Position numbers and translations under genes: made by a program
Assembly (NCBI GenBank): GCA_008802785.1
Contig: VUYT01000001.1
Span: 1,054,001-1,118,000, forward strand
DNA: 64,000 nucleotides
Reading direction: 5' to 3'
DNA from: Symmetrospora coprosmae
Lineage: Eukaryota > Basidiomycota > Cystobasidiomycetes > Symmetrosporaceae
Part shown: positions 1 to 8,428 of the stretch, piece after piece
Numbering within the stretch: position 1 is the stretch's first letter
How the letters are laid out: each line of letters opens with the position of its first letter
Notes under the pieces: model-generated
The model's database searches: none
What the model saw: only the letters and a program-made list of their open reading frames with translations
Told to the model about the DNA's origin: nothing

Positions 1-554
1 GCCCGCTTCAGCACTGCCCGGATCTCGTGATGCACCTCCTGCAAGCTCTCGTAGTACCGGACGAGTGTTTGGACGTCGTCTGACGATGCGACTGGCAGTG
101 CTAGCGTGTATCGCGCAAGCTTGCGCAACTTGCATGGGGGCAGGCGGCCAGAGGTTGCCGCTGCTTTGACGAGATCTCGTTTCAATGCGCCGGCGTGCAT
201 TTTGTGGCACTCTGCCACGCATGCGGCGATGTTCTGCTGGACTGACGCAGGTAGGCTCTCAATGGCTTCTCGCAAGTAGGGTTCCAGCGGAAGGTGGTCT
301 TGAGCGGGCGCGCTGCCGGACGATGGGGCTGAGGCTGAGGCTGCGAGAGGTCCGGGAGGAGAAAGACCTGTGCGGTGGTCGTCGCTGGCTATGTGACCAT
401 CCTCGCTGGCCTCCGCCTTCACAGGAATTCTGTCGCACGTCCCTGTCGAAGCCGGCTCGCGACCGTTCTGGATTCGTTCGACCGTCTGGAGGGTTCGGCG
501 GGCAAACGGCCGCGTTGGACGAGAGGAAGATGGACCGTCGACCTCAATGCGCAT
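1..554 (-). CDS. Partial fourth member of the tandem F-box/Cys-knuckle family (no F-box visible)
   Basis: An open frame reads from an ATG at 554 off the left edge, 184 codons so far; an in-frame stop lies just upstream of the ATG. Residues about 100-184 align by eye with the middle of the three complete neighbours. Shared landmarks are a helix with VQQNIAAC (VQQNIDKC in the next gene), a Lys/Arg-rich helix, and RYYESLQEVHHEI (IQYNNRLHSALTEV, IDYYSSLRTMLRKV in neighbours). The N-terminal 100 residues are Pro/Ser-rich with no F-box, as in the 890-2818 copy; both begin with a similar MxIE string. It is the last of four head-to-tail minus-strand paralogues. The C-terminal Cys/His knuckle, if present, lies outside the window. 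Function unknown; membership in the family is firm, the start less so. Confidence 0.7.
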   Translation of the reverse strand, partial: MRIEVDGPSSSRPTRPFARRTLQTVERIQNGREPASTGTCDRIPVKAEASEDGHIASDDHRTGLSPPGPLAASASAPSSGSAPAQDHLPLEPYLREAIESLPASVQQNIAACVAECHKMHAGALKRDLVKAAATSGRLPPCKLRKLARYTLALPVASSDDVQTLVRYYESLQEVHHEIRAVLKR

Positions 555-889
555 CGTGAGGGTCTACCGTGCTATTGCAGGTGTTGGAGAATACTCAGAT
601 GGCATCGATACCCCGGCAGCTAGAATCACCCTCAGCCGGCAGAGACGACTACCGTCTGCGACTTACTGTGGGCTGGGCAGCGGCGAGCTCTTCTATCAAC
701 TGCTTGCGCGTATGTACAGGGCCTACATGTATTGACACTCGACTGTACGCGCTGCAAAGCAAAGGCCAGACGCTGAAAGCACCAGGCCAGGTCACCCAAG
801 AAGCACGTGCAGTGGCAAACATTTGCGGACAAGGTGAAACGCAGTCCAACACTCTAATGCGCAGAGTCCATGGCGGCTGACGTCCCTGA
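555..889. other. Intergenic spacer between two tandem paralogues
   Basis: About 335 bases between the 3' end of the 890-2818 gene and the start of the partial gene at the left edge. It must hold the terminator of one and the promoter of the other. No coding or repeat signal was seen. Confidence 0.5.
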
Positions 890-2818
890 CTACACCTTCG
901 TGCGCTTGAGCTTGCGCTCCTCCGTCTCCTCTGCTCCGCTGGACTCGCCATTGTCCCAAACGACCTTCCTTCTCGTGACGTTTCTTGTCCATGATGGAGG
1001 GTCGTCTGTCTGCCCGTCATTCGCTGCAACAGCTGCGGCGCGACGCTTGCTGCTGGTGGCAGGGAGAGCGGATGTGCGACCATCCCTTTCCTGGTGTGCT
1101 GGTATGAGGGTGCTCTGCTTGTTGCCCTCATTGCGCGCCGCCGGCGCCTCAGGTCGCTTACTGATTCTGATGGCAGGCGGCATGCGAGCAGCCGGCGCCT
1201 CCTCCTCTCTCCTGCGTCGGGACGCCGGTCGCGATGCAGACTCGGGCGACGGCTTCACCGGTGCGGACGCCGGCTGCCGAAGAACCGCCCGAGCCTGCGA
1301 TGCCGATCCCGCTACATGCGCAAAGCCGGACTCGACATCGTCAAGTCTGCCGGACCCTCCTTCTCTGCTACTGACGACCGATAAGTGAGCTTTGGACCGA
1401 CGCTGCTCCATCCACTCGGCGGTAGTGAGTGATGACGGGTTATTGGCGATCATTGCGCATTTCCCTTCATACTGCTTGGCAGCAGCTTGTAGCTCGAGGG
1501 CGCGACCCGTATGCAATGCACAGCGGTCGCAATGACTCGAGCACATTTGCTGCGGACAACGCGCACTGCCCAAGCCGGTGCAGCTACCCATGCTACACGG
1601 CAAGAGTATCTTGCCTCGCCTGGCGGCTGCCTCAATTCTGCGTGCACGACAAGCCAACTCCTTCCTCCATTGAAGGAGATCCGCTTCACATCCAGCGGGC
1701 GGTACCATCAGGTCCGTGCCGGGCTCCCGCAGCGAGACTTGCTCGCGATCGCTCTTCCGGATCGACTTGAGCTGTGGCTGATGTCGCCTCTGAGTTGGCT
1801 CGCGATGGCCTTTCTCCTTCTCTCTCAGGGCTCTCTCCGGCGGTACGATGCAGCTCATATGGCTGGCTCCGGGCAGGTGTGTAAACTTCTTCGTGCTAAG
1901 GAGGTGAGCAACGAGATCAGCCCTGCTGAGCCCCGCCTCTCCACCAACTAGCAGCTCCAACCATGAAACGCCCGTCGCGATCTTCTTAGATGGACGACTG
2001 AAGAGGCTGACAGCGCGGACATTACTTTTTGGAGCGCCTGCTTGCTGCATAGCGGTCTTGACCTCGGTCAGGGCGGAGTGCAAGCGATTGTTATATTGAA
2101 TGAGAGTGTCGATATCTTTGCGTGAGGTCTCGGGATTCGATACGACAAGGTAAGCGACTTCTCGGATTTTGACGTGCGGAAGAGGAGAGGGCATTACGGC
2201 CGACTTGACCAGAAGGCGCAAGAAGATGTTTGGATACTGGCCAACGTAGGCTTGCATGCACTTGTCGATGTTCTGCTGGACGACATCGGGCAGCTGCCCC
2301 AGTAATGCGGTTATGGCGGGATCCGGCTGCGCACTTGCGCTTTCCCGAGACTCAATCGTCACAAGCTCGTCGTCGTTCAAGCAATTGTCGGAGTCGCTTG
2401 CAGACGATGGTCGCGCGGCTCGGTGCGCTGAAGCGCGATTCGTGCTTGTCCTGCTGCTGCCAAAGGACGACGACGACGGGGAAGAGGATGCAGAAGACGA
2501 TGCGCTGGCGGAGAGACTGTCGTCGTGTTCGTCGCTCTCGTCCGAGGATAGTCCCTGCAGCCCTGCTGCTCCTTCAGCCCGGCGGGATGGGAGCGTGTCG
2601 CGAGCTTGGGGCGCATGGTTCCCGCTCCGTTTCCGCTTGGAAGAATTTGAGGAGCGCCTGGCTGATCCTTCCGGCTCAGAGGACGCGTGACAGCCAATCT
2701 CGATGTGCATCTGGTGCGTGCCTGTTCCCAAGGTACCTGGCCTAGCTTGGGACTGATTGAGAAGGTTGCGGACGCGTCCTGCCTTCAGCCTGGGCAGAGT
2801 AGCGCGCCTTCCCGACAT
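890..2818 (-). CDS. F-box-less member of the tandem F-box/Cys-knuckle family
   Basis: Single-exon ORF of 642 residues from an ATG at 2818. Residues 1-150 are low-complexity, Ser-rich and acidic. About 165-260 holds the family helical segment (VQQNIDKC, then IQYNNRLHSALTEV), followed by the SWLELLV motif seen in neighbours as SWTELIV and SWIELLV. At about 410-440 is a Cys/His knuckle of pattern C-x4-C-x7-C-x4-C-x3-C-x2-C-x2-H. The C-terminus is basic with likely nuclear-localisation strings such as KRRAAA and KLKRTK. The F-box and the WRETYWKLW block present in the two upstream paralogues are missing. Only about 290 bases separate it from the upstream paralogue. It could be a variant lacking the SKP1-binding end; function unknown. 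Confidence 0.75.
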   Translation of the reverse strand: MSGRRATLPRLKAGRVRNLLNQSQARPGTLGTGTHQMHIEIGCHASSEPEGSARRSSNSSKRKRSGNHAPQARDTLPSRRAEGAAGLQGLSSDESDEHDDSLSASASSSASSSPSSSSFGSSRTSTNRASAHRAARPSSASDSDNCLNDDELVTIESRESASAQPDPAITALLGQLPDVVQQNIDKCMQAYVGQYPNIFLRLLVKSAVMPSPLPHVKIREVAYLVVSNPETSRKDIDTLIQYNNRLHSALTEVKTAMQQAGAPKSNVRAVSLFSRPSKKIATGVSWLELLVGGEAGLSRADLVAHLLSTKKFTHLPGASHMSCIVPPERALREKEKGHREPTQRRHQPQLKSIRKSDREQVSLREPGTDLMVPPAGCEADLLQWRKELACRARRIEAAARRGKILLPCSMGSCTGLGSARCPQQMCSSHCDRCALHTGRALELQAAAKQYEGKCAMIANNPSSLTTAEWMEQRRSKAHLSVVSSREGGSGRLDDVESGFAHVAGSASQARAVLRQPASAPVKPSPESASRPASRRRREEEAPAARMPPAIRISKRPEAPAARNEGNKQSTLIPAHQERDGRTSALPATSSKRRAAAVAANDGQTDDPPSWTRNVTRRKVVWDNGESSGAEETEERKLKRTKV

Positions 2819-3112
2819 CCTGCCTCACCTTCCGACAGCCCGGCTCTGCGGGTGCGCGAGGAATGTCGACGTCTCTATCGTGTGCAGGACAGCACGCTGT
2901 CGTCAACGGGTTACAGAGGAGAGGACGGAGTCGACATCGAGGTCGGGGACTCGAAAGTCTACACTGCACGTGACGACCGGTGGCAAAGACCGAGGGACCT
3001 GCGGAGATCCGCTGCATCGGTGCACAGACTGGGCAAGACTGCCTTACTGCAACCCGGACTGCTCGAGAAGCGTCAAGTGCTGCGAGACGAGTTGCGAGCC
3101 ATGCCGGACTGC

Positions 3113-5546
3113 TCAAGCGTTTGGCTCGCGCTTGACAATCTGCCTGTTCTCCTTCAGATCTCCAGCCAGCTCTGCTTCAGCCAGCTCTGCTTCAGCCAGC
3201 TCTGCTTCAGCCAGCTCTGCCTTCACCGTCTTCATATCGCCCTTCTCTGAGACTCGACTCTCCAATTTGACTCTCTTCGGCTTCGGCTTCTGCTCCTCCT
3301 CGTCCTCCTCCTGCACCACCCGTCGGCGGACGACGCCTAACTGAGCGCCGGACCTGCCATCGCTGCTGCCCCCTGATGGACCTGCCGAGCTGCTGCGGTT
3401 GAGCACGGGAGATGGCACGCTGGCACCGGTCTGCGTCAGGCTCGCTTGTACTTTCGACTCGAGTAGCTCTCGCTTGACCGCGTGTATTGCAGAAGCAGCT
3501 GCTGCGGGTTCCAGAAGCGCTGGTAGGGGACGCGCCGTCGCGCTGTCGTTCGGCACAAGAACCTGAGTCACCGGAGTCGGGCGAGCCGGGGCCGCAGCTG
3601 TGGCCGTAGCTGTGATTGACGTCGGCTCTCCTCCCTGCCCTGTCAACGCCAATCTGGCCTTACGCGCTATGTGCTTGGCAACTGCCTTCGGATGCGCGGG
3701 ACAACCGGTACAGTGTTTCCCACAGCTTCCTTGAAGGCACTTCCTCTTGCTGTGTAATGAGCAGCCAGTCTTGACGCAGGGCACGAATGTGGCTTCGCTT
3801 GCAATAGGCGTCACCCAGTCTGCTCCATCTGCGTCCACCTTGGGAAGACTCGCTTTTCGGAGCTGCTCTATGCGCTTCGCCTGCTGCTCAGCCCACGCCT
3901 GCTTTCTTTGCGCCTTGTCGGCAGCGCGCTCCTTCTGACTCATTCCCTCCATGCGCTCCCGCTCAAGTCTCCTTTTCGCGGCCCTCTTCTCCCTACGCCG
4001 GACATTCGGTTGTATAGCTTGGCGCTTGGCTTCTTCCTCCGCTCTGATCTGCAGCCGCCGGACACGGGCCTCCTTGATGAGCTCCACACATCTTGCGATG
4101 TCGATGCCGGAGTCTGGGTCCACAATAAGCTCGGTCCACGACACTTCTCTTGAGACTGCGATGGGCGGCTGGCCGAAGAAACGCGTCTGACCTGACGCGA
4201 GCAGGGCCGCCTCAAGTTCCAGCCGCGCTGCTTCCAGACTGTCGAAGTAGAGAGCCACGGTCTGCGCATCATCGAGGTGAAGCGAGGACTGAAGCAGTGT
4301 GAATCGGATCACTTCGGAAAGGCGACCGCCGCCAGGAATGTAGAGTCGCTTGGCAGTGCGCTTTAGCTCGCGAGTAAAGCTGGCCGCATGGATGCCGTGA
4401 TAGTTTGCCAGGCAGGAGTCGATGTTGGCTGCGACTGTGTCTTCTGGGACGATGACGACGTCTCTGCCCATGTACTCCAGCACGGAGGAGAGCAAGAACT
4501 CCCTGATGCACTTCCCGCGAGCCGTGAGCATCTTCCTGAATCGATCCCGCAGCCCCCTCGGTACACGTTTCAACTTGTAGGGTAGCGTTCTCCTGAGGCG
4601 ATGTCCTTGACAGCTGAATTTGGCAGCAGCCTCGGCCTCGTCAATGACCCGGTATGGCCCGTCCTTTGCCTGACACGGCCCGCACATGACCAAGCGATCT
4701 GGGACGTGCGGAATGATGAGGCCCATCTGCGCGGTGGTAGCCTGTGTGCAGCTGAGACAGCGTCTCGACCAGAGCTTCCAGTACGTCTCGCGCCAGGTCG
4801 CACAGCCGGGCGATTTGCGCTGCCTTTCAAGAGCCCTGCAGCGCGTTTCCCACACCGTATCGCTGCCGAAGATGTTGCTGTGCAGGTACTTGTTGCACAT
4901 TGCGAGCGACATCAGGGCGATGGGATCGAGCTCGAGGTACGAGAGCAGCTCTCCACGTATCGAAGCTGGCAAGCGCTCCAGCGGACTGGTGGAGGTGGAG
5001 AGTGGAGCCGGCAGCGGTGGAGGAGCAGCGCTCTTGCGCGTAGCGCGTCTGATTGGAGCTGCGACTGAACCTTCGTCGAGACCGGACTCGCCGTCGGAAG
5101 AGGGCAGCATAACAGCGGCGCGTCGCTGCACGACTGGCAGCTTCGACACATCTGTGCGCACGAAGGGGACTGCCTCGTCTGACGACGGGCACTCCGAGGA
5201 GGTAGAGACGTATCCAGGAGGAAGCTCGTCATCTTCTTCCGCATCCGAGCTGTCGCTGCCTCTGTAGGACGCCTCGCTGTCGTCGATGTCTTCCGAGTCG
5301 GCATCTGAGTCAATCTCGTACGCTTCCCTACGCCGTCGAGGCGGTGACGGGGGCGGGCTACCGAGCAGCTCATCCAGATCCACTAGTCTTTCAGCTGAAA
5401 GCGTGCGCCTGCGTGCCGTCTGCTTTGTCCGCTGCTGTCTGGCAGCTCGCAGCGGCGGATCTGGCGTGCCTGTCAGTGCATCCAAGACTGATCAGCGCAC
5501 GGCAGCAGGACATCCTTTTCGGTACAGGCGGCGTACCTCCGCCCAT
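3113..5546 (-). CDS. F-box protein with Cys/His knuckle, tandem paralogue
   Basis: Proposed exons on the minus strand are 5546-5537 and 5487-3113, giving 794 residues. The large frame has no ATG near its 5' end, so a tiny first exon (ATG GGC GGA G, donor gtacgc) is inferred. An F-box lies at about 168-220 (LERLPASIRGELLSYLEL), followed by TWRETYWKLW and a CxxC pair (CLSC, then CGPC), the family helical block, SWTELIV, and a Lys/Arg/Glu-rich coiled coil at about 480-550. A knuckle C-x4-C-x7-C-x4-C-x3-C-x2-C-x2-H follows at about 577-610. The tail carries a four-fold Ala-Glu-Leu repeat. By family knowledge the F-box should bind SKP1 and make this an SCF substrate receptor. The substrate-binding part is not a known WD40 or LRR. 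First exon tentative; the rest solid. Confidence 0.75.
3161..3220. repeat. In-frame 15-base tandem repeat, four units
   Basis: The unit ttcagccagctctgc repeats four times near the 3' end of the 3113-5546 gene. It keeps frame and encodes repeated AELAE. Being 15 bases long it can change copy number without breaking the protein. Confidence 0.85.
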
Positions 5547-6202
5547 TGCGCTCAGCTGAGCAAGCGTGCGCACTGTAAGACCGCGTGTGGGTATCCTCTG
5601 CGGTCAGCACGAAGCCGAGCCGCTGCCCAACGCGTCGCGCCAGATCCGGAGGCCGTGGCAAAAGGTGACGCGGATGGAGCTGGGGAGCTTCCTTGTGAAT
5701 GGCATGGCATGGGTAATGCAGTCATCTGGCACAACGCATGCAGACGAGACGGATTGACTACGCGGAAACGTCTGGCAAGTGACGACCCGGAATGGGAGCG
5801 GCACTCGCTCAGATGACTGGCTGTGGATGGTGGATCGATACAGAAGGACCGTGTGCCAACGACTAGGAAAGCAGACGGTAGGCGAGAGGCTTTACTTTAT
5901 CGTAAGTGACAGAAAGCGGTGGGGACGAGGAGAATTCCGGGAAGATGATGTCGGAAGATTGGCTAAGAGACCTTCGTTGTGCTGCGGCGGGAGCAGGCGG
6001 GCTGAAAGACGGATAAGACTGACTGCGATGTGCGCGGAGACGTGATGGGAGAGGAGACGATGACACGGTGCCGATGTGAAGACGTCAAGCTTGTGCGACT
6101 TGACGAGCTGTGCGCTCTGCGCTTTGCGTGTGTGGGGAGCCCGATCGAGACAAGCCGTCTGCAGGCCTTCGGGTCATGCACGATGGTGGCCCATCTTGAA
6201 AG
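5547..6202. other. Intergenic spacer between two F-box paralogues
   Basis: About 650 bases between the end of the 6203-8428 gene and the start of the next copy. Short frames on both strands show no similarity to the paralogues or each other. I see no gene here; the promoter of the 3113-5546 gene is expected within it. Confidence 0.5.
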
Positions 6203-8428
6203 CTAAAAGTGCTGCTCCTGCGTGGTCTCGATACTGTTGTCTATGAGTGCGCCATTAGACAGAGGCGCGAGTATGGTCTCGTCGGTTCTGGCTCGCTTGC
6301 TCGGTGTGGATGGGCCGCTCCTGGCACCAGTGCTGTCCGCGAGAGCGTCTGCGGGCCTTTTTGCGCCGTACATCGACGACATAGTCTCGGTCTCCAACCT
6401 GGCAAGTAAGCGCGAAGGTCCCGGCAGCGAGGATCCGGCATCGATGGCTCCTTCGGGGAGCACAAAGCCTGAGTCGAAGGTGTTGTCGGGCAGCGAGAGG
6501 GAAGCCGAGACGGAGCCATCGGCTCCAGAAGCTTTTGCATCCTGCTGCGAGAGAATGAAGGGTGGTAAGGCAGGCTGAAGAGGTGCCTCGTCCCCATCGC
6601 GCTGCTGCTGAGGCTGGGAGGGGATGGTCGGCAGGGTCTGGTTATCGATCTGCATGGCTTGGGGCGAAGGCATTTCCTCCACCTGCTGCACCTCCTGCAC
6701 CACGGTAGCTTGGTTGCTCTGCTGAGCTACGAAGGCGCGGTTGACATGTCTGCTGCACGGACGAGCCCGGGATGCACAGCATGGCCCGCACATGCCGTTC
6801 GCGCATTCCCTTGCTGACGCGTTGCTACAGGCAATTCCCGAATGGCAGCCTCCTGATCCGGGCTGATGTACAGCGTCCTCTCCTCTGGCGATGCGCTCAG
6901 CGTTGAGCTGGTCTAATGCGGCCTCTCTTGCAAGTCGGTCGGCGAGCAGCTTCTCATCGCGAGCCTTCCTGTCGGCATCCGCCTTTGCCCGCGCCGCCAG
7001 TCTCTGCTCCTCCCGAATGGCAGCCTGTCTCGCAGCCTCGGCAACCCTGGCAGCCTCCTCTTCCCTCTGCTTGATGATCGCTGCGCCGCGCTTCTCAAGG
7101 TCTTTGACGTAGGCCTTGACCGTAGTCACAGGCTCATCCTCAACGAGCAGCTCGATCCAGCTCGCCCCGTCTGTGAGGTTGTTCGGTGCCACATCGGATA
7201 GCGACAGAAGAGCGACAGCTTCGGGAGGCGCTTTGGCCTTCACAAGTGCGGCGTCGACCTTGCGGAGCATAGTGCGGAGGGAGGAGTAGTAGTCGATGAA
7301 TTCCTGAAGCGTTTCGGTGGGGGTCTGCTGGGTCTCGACTATCTCTCTGGCGAAGGTTTGGAGCTCCGTCGGCTGGGCTACCTTGGTGCTACTGCTAGCC
7401 ATTTTGAGGATCCTCTCCAGCTCAGCTCGTCCATCGGCGTGGCCAAAGAGGGCGAGGCAGCGCTCGATGTTGGGACCTGAGCGCCACTTGGGGATGGTGT
7501 GGTCGACGCATTCGGGGATGGATGAACGGAGATACTGTGTGATCCAGTTACTGACGCCATAGCTGCCGTAACCGTTGTGCAGGAACTTGGCTGGCAGCTC
7601 GTCGAGGAAGTCCTTCGAAGCTCCAGCGGCCAGAGCTCTCCCCTTGCTGATGACCTGGTACGGACCCTTCTTGCCCTGACAGTCGGTGCACTGGACCAGA
7701 TGGGGCGGCGCGCCAGGAATGATCGACTCGTTCTCGGGGGTCTTCATCTTGGCACCGCTTGGCTGCGAGCAGTTGATGCACCTGCTCGACCAGAGTTTCC
7801 AATACGTCTCCCGCCACGTATCGTGCCTGCTGACTCTTTTCTGCCTGCCAGTGGCCAGGCAGCGCTCCTTCCACACCTTCTCGTTCCTGAAGACGACCCC
7901 GTAGATGGTCCTGCAAGTGAGGGAGAGCCTCATCATGCTGACGGGGTCACGCTGGAGGTGAGGCAGAATGCTGTCCCATGCTGGGAAGGGCAGCCTCTCG
8001 AGCAGGCTCAAAGGCAGGTTGTTCTGCTCTTCGGTCGGGGCTGGAAGGGCATCTGGCTGAGCTGCAGCTTTCTTCGAGGCTGCTCGACCAGCCTTGCTAC
8101 CTGCTGTACCAGTTTTCTGCGCCGCTGCATCTTCGGTGTACTCCTGATCCTCTGCCTTGGTTTTCTTTCCCTTCTTGCTGCTGGCCTTTGCAGCGCCCGA
8201 CTTGACAGCAGGTAGATGAGCCGTGAGCATGGCTGCGGCAGCAGGGGCGGAGGGAGCTTCGGCGGTCGGTGCTGCTGGCTCTTTCGGAGCTGATGTGGTA
8301 AGCTCAAGAGCTGGGCTCATCTGCAGGTCCTCGTCCGGACCTTCGTCGTAATTGATGCGACGGGCCGTGCTGTGTCGGGGTCTGGACGCGGCCTGACTGG
8401 CTGCATCGCTAGCGCTCGGACCGTTCAT
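6203..8428 (-). CDS. F-box protein with Cys/His knuckle, first gene of the tandem array
   Basis: 741 residues from the ATG at 8428 (MNGPSASD). The frame is open further upstream but only to a GTG, so this ATG is preferred. Residues 1-135 are Ala/Ser/Lys-rich and disordered. The F-box spans about 140-190 (LLERLPFPAWDSILPHLQ), followed by TWRETYWKLW, CINC and CTDC pairs, the helical block with NIERC and IDYYSSLRTML, and ASWIELLVEDE. An Ala/Arg/Glu coiled coil lies at about 445-510 and a knuckle at about 525-560 (C-x5-C-x7-C-x4-C-x2-CC, then C-x2-H). The knuckle pattern differs slightly from the downstream copies. Same order as the 3113-5546 protein, so these two are the full-length form of the family. 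Probable SCF receptor by its F-box; the target is unknown. Confidence 0.8.
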   Translation of the reverse strand: MNGPSASDAASQAASRPRHSTARRINYDEGPDEDLQMSPALELTTSAPKEPAAPTAEAPSAPAAAAMLTAHLPAVKSGAAKASSKKGKKTKAEDQEYTEDAAAQKTGTAGSKAGRAASKKAAAQPDALPAPTEEQNNLPLSLLERLPFPAWDSILPHLQRDPVSMMRLSLTCRTIYGVVFRNEKVWKERCLATGRQKRVSRHDTWRETYWKLWSSRCINCSQPSGAKMKTPENESIIPGAPPHLVQCTDCQGKKGPYQVISKGRALAAGASKDFLDELPAKFLHNGYGSYGVSNWITQYLRSSIPECVDHTIPKWRSGPNIERCLALFGHADGRAELERILKMASSSTKVAQPTELQTFAREIVETQQTPTETLQEFIDYYSSLRTMLRKVDAALVKAKAPPEAVALLSLSDVAPNNLTDGASWIELLVEDEPVTTVKAYVKDLEKRGAAIIKQREEEAARVAEAARQAAIREEQRLAARAKADADRKARDEKLLADRLAREAALDQLNAERIARGEDAVHQPGSGGCHSGIACSNASARECANGMCGPCCASRARPCSRHVNRAFVAQQSNQATVVQEVQQVEEMPSPQAMQIDNQTLPTIPSQPQQQRDGDEAPLQPALPPFILSQQDAKASGADGSVSASLSLPDNTFDSGFVLPEGAIDAGSSLPGPSRLLARLETETMSSMYGAKRPADALADSTGARSGPSTPSKRARTDETILAPLSNGALIDNSIETTQEQHF

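Noticed and set aside
2687-3344. Plus-strand frame with many cysteines (CGDPLHRC, CNPDC, CCETSCEPC)
   Set aside because: It looks like a zinc finger, but it runs across the spacer and into the antisense of the F-box gene, including its repeat. No ATG context or splice partner supports it.
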